DNA of 11,951 nucleotides from Pseudomonadota bacterium (GCA_015223015.1 JADFWK010000097.1:1-11951), one strand, 5' to 3'; counted from the first letter of the stretch, positions 1 through 7,632 are shown. The notes: generated by a model from the letters alone, not told the origin. Program-made: numbers and translations.

Positions 1-27
1 ATCTTACGAGGAAAGGGTTTCAAACCA

Positions 28-1245
28 TCAATCACGTATGGTCTTTGCTTTCACCAAGCCATTGATTTCGTTTTCATCATATCCTAAGCGGCCCAGGATT
101 TCTCTTGTATGTTCGCCCAATATTGGTGCCGGAAGTCTATTTATGCCATTTAATATATCTGAAAACTTCAGAGGAAATCCCATCTGTTTTATTCTTCCAA
201 CAGATGGATGCTTTACCTCTTTCACCATCTCTCGAAAAACTGTCTGGGGGTGAGATAGAGCCTCTTCCATACTATTTACCGGCCCAACGCAGATGTTCAA
301 CTCACCCAAGTCCTCCATCCATTCATCTCTTGTCTTGGTAATAAAGGTATCTTGCAAGAAGGAATTCAACTCGACATCAGTCTCCTTTAGCTCTAAGGAA
401 GTCAATCCATCTTCTTCTCCGGCAAGATCATCCCTTCCGAGCTTTTTCAGAAGGATTCTCTTGAACTTGGTCTCTAAAGAACCAACGGTTATGTATTTTC
501 CATCTTTTGTTTCATAGAGGTTATAGTTTGGGAAGCCGCCCCACAGTCTTCCCAGCCCTTTAGCAGGAACCTCCTCTCCCGCAAATACATACCTGGTCGC
601 ATCAAACATCCAGGACATGATCCCATCAAACATGGATATGTCAATCAACTGGCCCCTGCCCGTCTTCTCTCGGCTTATCAGAGCAATAAAAATCCCTAAG
701 GCACCATTCATCCCTGCAACAGAATCGGCAATTTGAACGCCCGGGATCACCGGCCTACCTTCTTTTGTCCCCGTGATATCAAAAAAACCCGCCATACCCA
801 GGATATTGATATCATGGGCCACTACATCCCGGTACGGTCCGTCCTGGCCAAAACTGGAAATAGAGCAGTAGATAAGTCTTTGATTAATCTTTCGAAGTGA
901 CTCATAATCGAGTCCGAGATGTTTCATGGTACCAGGTCTAAATCCTTCCACAAGAACATCGGCCTCTTTTGCCATTTCCAGAAAGATCTCTTGGCCCTTA
1001 TCCTCTTTCAAATTCAATGCAATACTCTTTTTATTTCGGTTCAGGATAAGAAAGCGTGATGCCATGGAACCGATAAGGGGGCGGATCTGACGTTCATAAT
1101 CGCCTATATTAGGCTCTTCTACTTTAATAACCTCGGCCCCAGCATCCCCGAGAATGGATGTGCAGACTGCACCAGGAATAAGCCTTGTGAGGTCCAAAAT
1201 TTTTATGTCCTGAAGCGGAAGCGTATTTTTCTGCTTATTGTTCAT
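28..1245 (-). CDS. Alpha-methylacyl-CoA racemase-like protein (CaiB/BaiF family III CoA-transferase fold)
   Basis: This 405-residue cytoplasmic protein has the complete CaiB/BaiF fold. It opens with the RL-x-PG segment (residues 21-25) typical of alpha-methylacyl-CoA racemases, followed by VLVEGFRPG at 98-105. H144 lies in an HDIN motif and D174 lies 30 residues later, the same spacing as the His126/Asp156 pair of mycobacterial MCR as I recall it. E258, in a VGSLETKF segment, fits the third racemase residue. Family III CoA-transferases share the Asp but normally lack this His, so I favour racemase-type chemistry (epimerising a 2-methylacyl-CoA) over CoA transfer. A CoA-transferase of unknown substrate remains possible. 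The ATG overlaps the stop of the upstream dehydrogenase gene by 4 bases (ATGA) and has an AGGAAGG ribosome site 7 bases upstream, so translation is probably coupled. It is the last gene of the leftward cluster within the window. Confidence 0.9.
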   Translation of the reverse strand: MNNKQKNTLPLQDIKILDLTRLIPGAVCTSILGDAGAEVIKVEEPNIGDYERQIRPLIGSMASRFLILNRNKKSIALNLKEDKGQEIFLEMAKEADVLVEGFRPGTMKHLGLDYESLRKINQRLIYCSISSFGQDGPYRDVVAHDINILGMAGFFDITGTKEGRPVIPGVQIADSVAGMNGALGIFIALISREKTGRGQLIDISMFDGIMSWMFDATRYVFAGEEVPAKGLGRLWGGFPNYNLYETKDGKYITVGSLETKFKRILLKKLGRDDLAGEEDGLTSLELKETDVELNSFLQDTFITKTRDEWMEDLGELNICVGPVNSMEEALSHPQTVFREMVKEVKHPSVGRIKQMGFPLKFSDILNGINRLPAPILGEHTREILGRLGYDENEINGLVKAKTIRD

Positions 1246-2402
1246 CTGTTCGCCTTCCTGTACCCTAAGGCATCAGTGGCAATGATCATTTTATGAATAT
1301 TTGCAGATCCTTCGAGTATCTGGTAGAGCTTGGCATCCCTAAGAAGTCTTTCTACTGGATATTCGGTTGAATAACCATAAGCACCGAGGATCCTCAATGC
1401 ACCATCAGCCACCCTCGATGCAACATCGCATGAATAGTATTTAGCCATACTCGTCTCCAGGGTATTGTGGATGTTTCCCACATCCTTTTGCATGGCACAT
1501 CTGTAAGTCAGTAACCGGGCGGCCTCTGTTTCTACAATCATTCGGCCCAACTCCTCTTGGACCATCTGAAATTTACCGATAGGTCTGCCAAATTGTTCTC
1601 TCTCTTTGGCATATTTTATGGCCTCATCAATCAAACCCTGACTCACCCCTACACCACCGGCCGCAGCTGTTAATCTGGTGTTACTAAGTGAAGCCATACA
1701 GTACTTGAAACCTTTGCCTTCTTGCCCGAGTAAATTTTCCGCGGGTACCTCTACATCATCAAAGTATAGCTCCCCCGTAGGAGTTGCACGCCAGCCTATT
1801 TTTTCGGCTGAGGGGCCGGTGCTAATCCCTTTAGAACTCATATCAACAATGAATGCTGACATCCCCTTGTATTTTTGTTGTGTATCTGTATATGCGTAAA
1901 TAATCCCAACATCAGCCACTTGGGCATAGGTAATCCAGTTTTTTGAGCCAGATAAAATATACTTATCCCCCTTTTTTACTGCCTTGGTCTTCATGCCGCT
2001 GACGTCTGAACCCGCATTAGGCTCAGTGATCCCGATGCACCCCAAATATTCGGCGCTGATCAGTTTGGGGATATATTTCTGTTTCTGTTCCTCGGTTCCA
2101 AACTGAAAGATCTCTCTGGCTGTCCCCATGGTTTGCATGTTAAAGCCAGCTCGGAGCGAACCACTGGCCTTTGATATTTCCTCCGTAACCACTGTATGGG
2201 CCAGAAAGCCAAGACCTGATCCTCCGTATTCTTCAGGTACGGGACACCCGAAAAAACCCAGGTCTCCCATTTTTTTGACGATATCTCTCTGAAAGGTATG
2301 ATTTTTTTCATCTTCTGCCACTCTGGGTAAAACTTCATTTTGGACAAACTTACGAGCTACATCCTGTATTGCAATAATATCTTCGCTTAAGTCAAAATTC
2401 AT
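1242..2402 (-). CDS. Acyl-CoA dehydrogenase, glutaryl-CoA dehydrogenase type, probably non-decarboxylating
   Basis: This 386-residue FAD flavoenzyme has the normal length and architecture of soluble acyl-CoA dehydrogenases. ITEPNAGSD (125-133) and the WIT segment (156-158) form the flavin and substrate site. The catalytic base is E364 in a LEGSAN motif. R84, in GSLRAGFNMQ, sits where Arg94 of human glutaryl-CoA dehydrogenase binds the distal carboxylate, so the substrate is probably a dicarboxylyl-CoA. The residue before the base is L363 where the decarboxylating enzyme has Tyr369, and S77 replaces its Glu87. The Desulfococcus enzyme, recalled from memory, also lacks that Tyr and ends in the same way (GSANI...KANR). 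I infer oxidation to a 2-enoyl-CoA that keeps the carboxylate. The gene starts 25 bases after the carboxyltransferase stop and overlaps the racemase-like gene by 4 bases. Electrons presumably go to ETF, which is not encoded here. Confidence 0.93.
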   Translation of the reverse strand: MNFDLSEDIIAIQDVARKFVQNEVLPRVAEDEKNHTFQRDIVKKMGDLGFFGCPVPEEYGGSGLGFLAHTVVTEEISKASGSLRAGFNMQTMGTAREIFQFGTEEQKQKYIPKLISAEYLGCIGITEPNAGSDVSGMKTKAVKKGDKYILSGSKNWITYAQVADVGIIYAYTDTQQKYKGMSAFIVDMSSKGISTGPSAEKIGWRATPTGELYFDDVEVPAENLLGQEGKGFKYCMASLSNTRLTAAAGGVGVSQGLIDEAIKYAKEREQFGRPIGKFQMVQEELGRMIVETEAARLLTYRCAMQKDVGNIHNTLETSMAKYYSCDVASRVADGALRILGAYGYSTEYPVERLLRDAKLYQILEGSANIHKMIIATDALGYRKANR

Positions 2403-2427
2403 CTACTGTGTTCCCTTCGTATTTATG

Positions 2428-3966
2428 TTACAGCGGGATATTTCCATGCTTTCTCTCTGGTCTAATCTGCGTTTTTCCTCTTAAAAGCTCAAGCGATTTT
2501 ATCAAAAGCGGCCTTGTTTGCTTAGGTTCTATTATATCGTTGATATGTCTTAAGGAGGCTGCCCTATACGGGTTAATATATTTTTCATAATAGTATTGGT
2601 GCAGAGCCTCGACCTCCTTCTCATCCTTGGCCTTGGCAATTTCCCTCTTGAACAGGATACTGGCCGCGGTTTTTGGGGCTACACTGGAAATTTCTGCTCC
2701 TGGCCAGGCATAGACAAGATCAGCCCCGATATACTGGCTCCCCATGGCAATATAGGCGCCCGCATATGCCTTTCTGACAATAACAGTGATCTTCGGAACC
2801 GTGGCCTCGGCATAGGCATGAAGGAGCTTGGCACCTCTGTAAATCATGCCTCCTTGCTCCATCTCCTTGCCAATCAGGTAGGCAGGTGAGTCCTGAAAGG
2901 TAATGATTGGGATATTAAAGGCATCGCAAAATCTTACAAATCGCGCCCCCTTTTCTGCCCCCTTGATATCAATCACACCACCAAGATAATTGGGTTGATT
3001 GGCAACAACTGCTACTACATGTCCTGATAGTCGAGCAAAACCTGTAATCATATTTTTTGCAAAATCGGCTTTCATCTCGAAAAATTCCTGATGATCAAAA
3101 ATGGGGCTAATTACCTCATGCATATCAAAGGGCTTCTGTGATTCCTCAGGAACTACATGGTCTAATATATCCTCGCACCTCTGCGGGTCGTCATCCTTCG
3201 GACCATAGGGAGCTGACTCGTGACAATTCAGGGGCAAGAATTCCATCAATCTCCGAGCTTCCTGAAAGATTTTTTCCTCTGTATCTCTCAAAATATCCAC
3301 GAATCCACTTATCTGTGCATGCATCACGGCCCCGCCCAGTTCCTCATCGCTGATCTCGCGCCCTGTCTGTGCATTTACAAATGCAGGCCCAGCAATATAT
3401 ATGGCACTTCCTTTTGTCATTAAAATAAAGTCCGTAAGCCCAGGAGAATATGCCTGCCCACCTGCTACAACTCCTAAAATTATGGATATTTGAGGGATCA
3501 CGCCAGAGTAAATGCTATTCCTTTTAAAGAGCTGACCGAACATCTCCATCGGCCCTAAGGTCTCATGTAGTCTCAGACCTCCTGAGTGACATATGCCGAT
3601 CACCGGTACACCATTTTCGGCCGCCATATCCATTATAGCGCAGATCTTTTTGCCATGCATTTCTCCGTAGGTCCCACCCAAGACTGAAAAATCTTGAGCA
3701 TATACACATACCTTTCTACCATTAATCATACCATAGCCAGTAATAACCCCTTCAGCCGGAATTTCTTTTTTATCCATACCAAAATCCCAATAGTGATGTG
3801 TTGCAAACATATCTAGCTCAACAAAACTATTCTCATCCAGTAATTTATCAATTCTCTCCCTGGGTGGAAGCATGCCCTTGTCATAAAAAAGTCTTTTTTT
3901 CTGGCTGGAGCCTGCGCCTTCGATCACTTTTTGTTTTTTTTGACGTAACACTTCAATTTTATCCAT
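2428..3966 (-). CDS. Acyl-CoA carboxyltransferase subunit (propionyl-CoA carboxylase beta / decarboxylase alpha family)
   Basis: This 512-residue protein has the two crotonase-like halves of biotin-dependent carboxyltransferases. The N-half contains GVIPQISIILGVVAGG and YSPGLTDF (about 157-179). The C-half contains AKLLHAYAEATVPK and KAYAGAY (about 379-405). It would move CO2 between biotin and an acyl-CoA. No biotin carboxylase, biotin carrier or membrane subunit is nearby. That fits a decarboxylase alpha subunit (glutaconyl-CoA or methylmalonyl-CoA type) whose partners are elsewhere, although a carboxylase beta subunit cannot be excluded. Family landmarks differ: HSGG (127-130) replaces the usual DSGG, and PAYLIGKEMEQ (361-371) replaces the usual GFLPG loop, so the substrate may be unusual. 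I start at 3966 because an AGGA site lies 7 bases upstream. An in-frame ATG at 4002 would add 12 residues that do not look conserved. Confidence 0.9.
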   Translation of the reverse strand: MDKIEVLRQKKQKVIEGAGSSQKKRLFYDKGMLPPRERIDKLLDENSFVELDMFATHHYWDFGMDKKEIPAEGVITGYGMINGRKVCVYAQDFSVLGGTYGEMHGKKICAIMDMAAENGVPVIGICHSGGLRLHETLGPMEMFGQLFKRNSIYSGVIPQISIILGVVAGGQAYSPGLTDFILMTKGSAIYIAGPAFVNAQTGREISDEELGGAVMHAQISGFVDILRDTEEKIFQEARRLMEFLPLNCHESAPYGPKDDDPQRCEDILDHVVPEESQKPFDMHEVISPIFDHQEFFEMKADFAKNMITGFARLSGHVVAVVANQPNYLGGVIDIKGAEKGARFVRFCDAFNIPIITFQDSPAYLIGKEMEQGGMIYRGAKLLHAYAEATVPKITVIVRKAYAGAYIAMGSQYIGADLVYAWPGAEISSVAPKTAASILFKREIAKAKDEKEVEALHQYYYEKYINPYRAASLRHINDIIEPKQTRPLLIKSLELLRGKTQIRPERKHGNIPL

Positions 3967-3973
3967 AGTTTCA

Positions 3974-3977
3974 TCCT
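3974..3977 (-). promoter_or_regulatory. Ribosome binding site supporting the 3966 start
   Basis: On the minus strand AGGA lies 7 bases before the ATG at 3966. No comparable site precedes the upstream in-frame ATG at 4002, so this decides the carboxyltransferase start and leaves the 82-residue ORF ending 17 bases upstream. Confidence 0.6.
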
Positions 3978-3983
3978 GAAAAG

Positions 3984-4232
3984 TCAGCGGCCAAGAGCAC
4001 ACAAATGCCTCTTGCTGATCTTTAAATTGCGATATTTGGGGTGTCCTAAAAGGAGACGGCCATGTTCGAAAGAGTCAAAAAATCTTGCATGCCCGAATAC
4101 CTTATTTGCAAGTTTCATCATATGGCCCAAGCCGATGCTCCTAATATAATCGAAGTTTTCGGTGGCATCGCTGACAAGACAGGGTGGCACCGTACAAATG
4201 CTTCCTTCTTGCCACCTCTCATCATAGCTCAT
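3984..4232 (-). CDS. Hypothetical small protein, 82 residues, unrecognised
   Basis: I do not recognise this protein. The ORF begins with an ATG at 4232 preceded by a good purine-rich site (AAGGA, 5 bases upstream) and ends 17 bases before the carboxyltransferase start. It therefore sits as a translated member of the leftward operon would. The predicted product is soluble, with no membrane segment or signal peptide. It contains two cysteines seven residues apart near the N-terminus (CTVPPC), a third near the C-terminus, and a basic C-terminal tail. Its central part (GLGHMMKLANKVFGHARFF) could form an amphipathic helix. A TTG at 4253 would add seven lysine- and arginine-rich residues, but the Shine-Dalgarno position favours the ATG. 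It may be an accessory subunit, or the remnant of a decayed gene. Expression is not proven. Confidence 0.45.
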   Translation of the reverse strand: MSYDERWQEGSICTVPPCLVSDATENFDYIRSIGLGHMMKLANKVFGHARFFDSFEHGRLLLGHPKYRNLKISKRHLCALGR

Positions 4233-4237
4233 TTTTT

Positions 4238-4242
4238 TCCTT
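4238..4242 (-). promoter_or_regulatory. Ribosome binding site of the 82-residue ORF
   Basis: AAGGA on the minus strand lies within an A-rich run, 5 bases before the ATG at 4232. It is the main reason for treating the small ORF as translated. Confidence 0.45.
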
Positions 4243-4402
4243 TTTCTCAACAAGAAATCGTAGAAAGTTTTTTCTGTCGTGTAAACATGTGGCTCAGGGT
4301 TATCTGGCTTTTTACTCGTGGGCCAAGCGAATAAAGAAGGGCAATCTATTGTAACCTAACAAAATTTCTCAGCTTTTTCAAAGAAGTTAATAAAAAGATA
4401 AA

Positions 4403-6058
4403 CTAAGGGATCACAGGCCCCATGGACACCTTGACAGCATCAAGGCTTATATCTGAATCCTTCTTATGTATAAGGATATTCTTTAGCCAGTTTTTGTTAT
4501 TCTCATCTGGATAGTCGGTGCGGTAGTGCGCGCCTCGACTCTCAGCCCTTAAGAGTGCAGCCCGGCACACCATTTCACTTAGCAGTAACATGTTACATAA
4601 TTCCAGGTATTTTATTAGTTCCCTGCCATCTCTTATTTGAACTCTTGGCAGGTCTGCGGTAAGCTCTTCAATTTTCCTAACAGCCTCTTGCAAACCCGAT
4701 TTTTTCCGAATTATTCCTGCCCTATCCCACATTAAGTGCTTAAGATCCTTACGAAGCCCTCTGGCATCTCTGTTCCCCGATGTTAATAGAGATTCGAGAC
4801 GGGTCTTTTCTTCAGCCACTTGCGTTGTAGGAAAATCCGGTCGTCCGATTTCCCCTGCTTTGATCGCCGCCATTCTTCCCGCAATCCCGCCTATGGTAAA
4901 GATTTCGGTAAGGGCGTTGCCACCAAGTCGATTTGCGCCATGGACCCCGGCACATACCTCTCCTGCTGCAAACAGGGCTGGGATAATGGTTTCAGCATGT
5001 TCATCTATAGGGATACCACCCATACAGAAATGGGCCGTAGGGGAAATAATGAACTCTTTTTTATTTAGTTGATCTACAGTGGGAAGCAGGTGTCGCAACT
5101 TGTTTAGTTTCTCCTCAGGTACCGTTTTTAGGTCTATGATGACCCCTCCATCCAGATCACGACCTTCCAAGATCTCTCGCATAATAGCCCTTGTGAGTCG
5201 ATCCCTGGTCATAGCCATAGGGTCCTTCAGGCCATATTTGGAAATAATGTCATCACCCTGTGCATTTCTAAGCATTGCGCCGGCCTCAAAAACAAAAGCT
5301 TCGTAGAGAAACAATCTCCTGCCCAGGGCACCTAAGGCTGTGGGGTAGAATTGAACGAATTCCATATCCTTAAGCGGAATGCCTAGCTCAAAGGCCAACA
5401 CATGTCCATCTCCAGTCATTCCCGCAGCATTGTTGTTATGCAAATACACCTGAGCGAAACCCCCGGTGGCGAGTATCATGCAATTGGCCGAAAAGGTCAA
5501 AAACCTTCCATCCTGGTTGATGCCAGTAGCTACAGATATCTGGCCCCTAAAGGTAAAAAGCCTGGTAATAAATACTCTCTCGGCAAACCGAACTCCGATC
5601 TTAGTAGCGTATTCTCTTAGGGGCACTATTAGGTCCCTTCCTGCTTGATGTTCACCTTGGACATGTCTGGGATAGCTATGCCCTGGGGTATGTGTAAGTC
5701 TGATTTTCCCCTGACGCTTGAAAAATTTAACGCCACACTTCTCGAGAAAGTCTATCTGGTCTCCAGACTCTTGTGTCACTACTTTTACCAGTCTCTGATC
5801 ATTGATGAACCGACCCCCTATTACGCTATCCTTTGTATGCACATATGGATTATCGCTCGAATCTCCCAATCCTGTTGTAACGGCAAAAGTGCCTTTCGAG
5901 ATAAAAGTATTATTCCCGAATCCTACCCGGGATTTGGAAACAATCGTGACATCGGCACCTCTCTCTCTGGCCTCAATAGCGGCCCGAAGCCCCGCACCCC
6001 CTCCACCGATGACCAGTACATCACAGGAGAAAATATCGAAATTTGTTAATGTCATCAT
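4403..6058 (-). CDS. FAD-dependent fumarate reductase/succinate dehydrogenase-like flavoprotein subunit
   Basis: This 551-residue member of the SdhA/FrdA/NadB/AprA flavoprotein family has a Rossmann motif at 18-24 (GGGGAGL), an ATGG dinucleotide-binding segment (197-200), an FAD-contacting GANRLGGNAL (374-383) and a C-terminal helical domain ending in ESRGAHYRTDYP. Three of the four fumarate reductase active-site residues are recognisable: R285 (TRDR), H343 (SPTAHFCMGG) and R377. The fourth, His of the HPT motif, is Tyr238 (QFYPT). The usual SHT flavinylation motif reads NNT (49-51), so FAD is probably non-covalent. No iron-sulfur or membrane-anchor subunit is adjacent. I infer a soluble oxidoreductase acting on an unsaturated or dicarboxylic acid, or an enzyme partnered with subunits elsewhere. 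It heads the leftward cluster, 170 bases before the next ORF. Two tandem ATG codons make the start uncertain by one residue. Confidence 0.88.
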   Translation of the reverse strand: MMTLTNFDIFSCDVLVIGGGGAGLRAAIEARERGADVTIVSKSRVGFGNNTFISKGTFAVTTGLGDSSDNPYVHTKDSVIGGRFINDQRLVKVVTQESGDQIDFLEKCGVKFFKRQGKIRLTHTPGHSYPRHVQGEHQAGRDLIVPLREYATKIGVRFAERVFITRLFTFRGQISVATGINQDGRFLTFSANCMILATGGFAQVYLHNNNAAGMTGDGHVLAFELGIPLKDMEFVQFYPTALGALGRRLFLYEAFVFEAGAMLRNAQGDDIISKYGLKDPMAMTRDRLTRAIMREILEGRDLDGGVIIDLKTVPEEKLNKLRHLLPTVDQLNKKEFIISPTAHFCMGGIPIDEHAETIIPALFAAGEVCAGVHGANRLGGNALTEIFTIGGIAGRMAAIKAGEIGRPDFPTTQVAEEKTRLESLLTSGNRDARGLRKDLKHLMWDRAGIIRKKSGLQEAVRKIEELTADLPRVQIRDGRELIKYLELCNMLLLSEMVCRAALLRAESRGAHYRTDYPDENNKNWLKNILIHKKDSDISLDAVKVSMGPVIP

Positions 6059-6086
6059 AGTTCTTCTAAAAAAGGGGTATTGGTTA

Positions 6087-6105
6087 TTGCTTAAAATTTA
6101 TGCAA
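6087..6105. promoter_or_regulatory. Candidate operator palindrome upstream of the leftward cluster
   Basis: TTGCTTAAAATTTATGCAA has two 9-base arms around a central A, with 8 of 9 pairs matching. It lies 29 bases upstream of the flavoprotein start and just downstream of the candidate promoter, where a repressor could block transcription. No regulator gene lies in the window, so the cognate protein is unknown. Confidence 0.35.
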
Positions 6106-6117
6106 AATCCTGGTTAA

Positions 6118-6148
6118 ATAATAAATCTTAATGATTCATTTAAATCAA
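6118..6148 (-). promoter_or_regulatory. Candidate sigma-70-type promoter for the leftward cluster
   Basis: On the minus strand TTGATT (6143-6148) and TATTAT (6118-6123) resemble -35 and -10 boxes. The 19-base spacer is longer than the preferred 17. They lie about 60 bases upstream of the flavoprotein gene, in AT-rich DNA where chance matches are common. Confidence 0.3.
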
Positions 6149-6415
6149 GTTCTTATTTTTTATTTTTTATTTGATGGCCGCCTTTTCCATTGATACACAA
6201 GGCAAAATCCTTTATACTTCGACCCATAAAAAGGCAGTTTTTATCACTACTTACTTCACTATCACCCAATTTCTTAGGTACATATAGAGCGTTTGATAGC
6301 GTTCGGGAGTTGGCAGCAATAGTTTTGCAGCTGTTACATGAGACCATATGATGAGTACATGGCCTTATATCAAGCGCCGGTTATTTTGGGTATTCTTTCA
6401 CCCTCTATCATTGCC

Positions 6416-7336
6416 ATGAGCATCAATAGCTTCCATTACGTCAAGGTGAATGGCATACAACTCTGCTTTCTTCGCTGGGGAGATCCGAAATCGAAGAAAC
6501 CGCCAGCCCTGCTGGTCCATGGCACCGGTTTTGTTGCTGCCACATGGCGGCCCATCGCTGAGGCGCTCATGAAGGAATACGTAGTTTTCGCAATCGATCG
6601 GCGTGGGCACGGCCGGAGTACTGTGCCAAAAAAGGGCTATGAGTTCCTTGACTTCGCTGAAGATCTAGCGGGCTTTATAGAAGCTCTTGGCATTCAGGGG
6701 GCGTACGGAATTGGTCACAGCGCAGGTGCAACCGATATTCTGCTAGCAGCGGGGCTCTTACCCCACGGGTTCGCCCGGGTTTTCGCCATGGAGCCTACTG
6801 TCCAAGACCCGACTATCGAGTGGCCGACCGAGATAGAGCTGTCCGAAAAGCAGCGAGCGGTAATTGAGAGCAGGCGGAGACGATGCGAGGAGTTTGCAAG
6901 CAGAGATGAGGTATTTGAAAGATACAGTAGCCGCCCTCCCCTAAACATATGGCGCTCTGAAATCCTTCAGGAGTATGTTGCACATGGATTCAAGGAGGTA
7001 GGTAGTGAGCGCGTGCGATTGCGGTGCTCCCCGGACATAGAAGCAACGATGATTGAGTCTATCTACCGGGCTATGGCAAACTGCTACCATGGGGACTGGC
7101 GAGGCGATCCGTTTTCTCTTCTGCTCCGCATTCATTGCCCGGTCACGGTTTCCTCATCTGCCCATTCGCCTGCTATTTATCGCAAAATGGCGGAGATAGC
7201 AGCGCGAGTCATACCGCATGCCCGCCTGTTCCGCTTCGACCGCGCAGGCCACTATGTCCCACAGGCGAATCCTGAGATGCTGTTGGATGCCATAAGAAAA
7301 TTTGCACAGGTTACCTTAATGCGGACACCCGTGTAG
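6416..7336 (+). CDS. Alpha/beta hydrolase (serine hydrolase), substrate unknown
   Basis: This 306-residue protein of the alpha/beta hydrolase fold has an HGTG oxyanion segment (35-38), an RRGHGRS turn (62-68), the nucleophile elbow GHSAG with S102, and the histidine H279 in AGHYVPQANPE. The usual acid after strand 7 is missing (SSSAHSP at 246-252). E126 (AMEPT) lies 24 residues after the nucleophile, the spacing of nucleophile and strand-6 acid in haloalkane dehalogenases LinB and DhaA. It may complete the triad. With Ser rather than Asp as nucleophile, an esterase, lactonase or C-C hydrolase is more likely than a dehalogenase. I prefer the ATG at 6416 because the fold begins right after it. 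An ATG at 6338 would add 26 residues, and neither start has a clear ribosome site. The gene is more GC-rich (about 55% on a sampled line) than its neighbours and stands alone, which suggests transfer. Confidence 0.82.
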   Translation: MSINSFHYVKVNGIQLCFLRWGDPKSKKPPALLVHGTGFVAATWRPIAEALMKEYVVFAIDRRGHGRSTVPKKGYEFLDFAEDLAGFIEALGIQGAYGIGHSAGATDILLAAGLLPHGFARVFAMEPTVQDPTIEWPTEIELSEKQRAVIESRRRRCEEFASRDEVFERYSSRPPLNIWRSEILQEYVAHGFKEVGSERVRLRCSPDIEATMIESIYRAMANCYHGDWRGDPFSLLLRIHCPVTVSSSAHSPAIYRKMAEIAARVIPHARLFRFDRAGHYVPQANPEMLLDAIRKFAQVTLMRTPV

Positions 7337-7606
7337 TACTTCATTGAGCACGCGAAGGTCGCCTGCGCCACATATCACTCTGGGATAAAACTGAAGTGGG
7401 GGTGGGCGGAGACGAGATTGAACATAATACCTATTTTTAGTATGCTGGGTACCATGCCTAACCATTCGTCCATGTACAAGTCAATGCATAGTGTTGACCA
7501 CGGCACGCCACTCGCGGCGAGCATCTATTTGATTTTGACCTTTGAATATAAATCACGACGCCGATTGGTCGGTCCGGCAGGAGTTGTAAGGCGTATATCA
7601 AGTGAG

Positions 7607-7632
7607 TTTTATTGCCTATTTTATTGCCTATT
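7607..7632. repeat. 12-bp tandem repeat, about 2.2 copies
   Basis: TTTTATTGCCTA occurs at 7607-7618 and again at 7619-7630, followed by two further matching bases. No function is apparent. Confidence 0.7.

Larger units (their letters stand above)
6059..6415. other. Divergent intergenic region
   Basis: This AT-rich stretch separates the leftward flavoprotein gene from the rightward hydrolase. It holds a candidate leftward promoter (6118-6148) and a palindrome (6087-6105). A 10-bp direct repeat, GCAAAATCCT, occurs at 6102-6111 and again exactly 100 bp away at 6202-6211. A T-rich run with a 7-bp period lies near 6152-6171. I see no convincing gene. A 64-residue leftward ORF here has no ribosome site. 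Confidence 0.6.

Noticed and set aside
1242..3966. Leucine degradation (isovaleryl-CoA dehydrogenase plus methylcrotonyl-CoA carboxylase)
   Set aside because: The dehydrogenase carries the carboxylate-binding Arg of glutaryl-CoA dehydrogenase, and no biotin carboxylase, enoyl-CoA hydratase or HMG-CoA lyase gene is present.
3967..4002. Longer N-terminus for the carboxyltransferase starting at 4002
   Set aside because: The extra 12 residues lack family similarity and a ribosome site, whereas the ATG at 3966 has AGGA at good spacing.
5645..6049. Rightward 134-residue ORF opposite the flavoprotein gene
   Set aside because: It is antisense to a well-supported flavoprotein coding region and has no recognisable features.
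6102..6211. GCAAAATCCT direct repeat exactly 100 bp apart as a regulatory pair
   Set aside because: Two copies of a 10-mer in AT-rich DNA can arise by chance, and the second copy has no promoter relationship. I noted it only in the intergenic entry.
6153..6347. Leftward 64-residue ORF with a CxxC near its start
   Set aside because: It has no ribosome site, overlaps the promoter region and a low-complexity T-rich run, and resembles no family I know.
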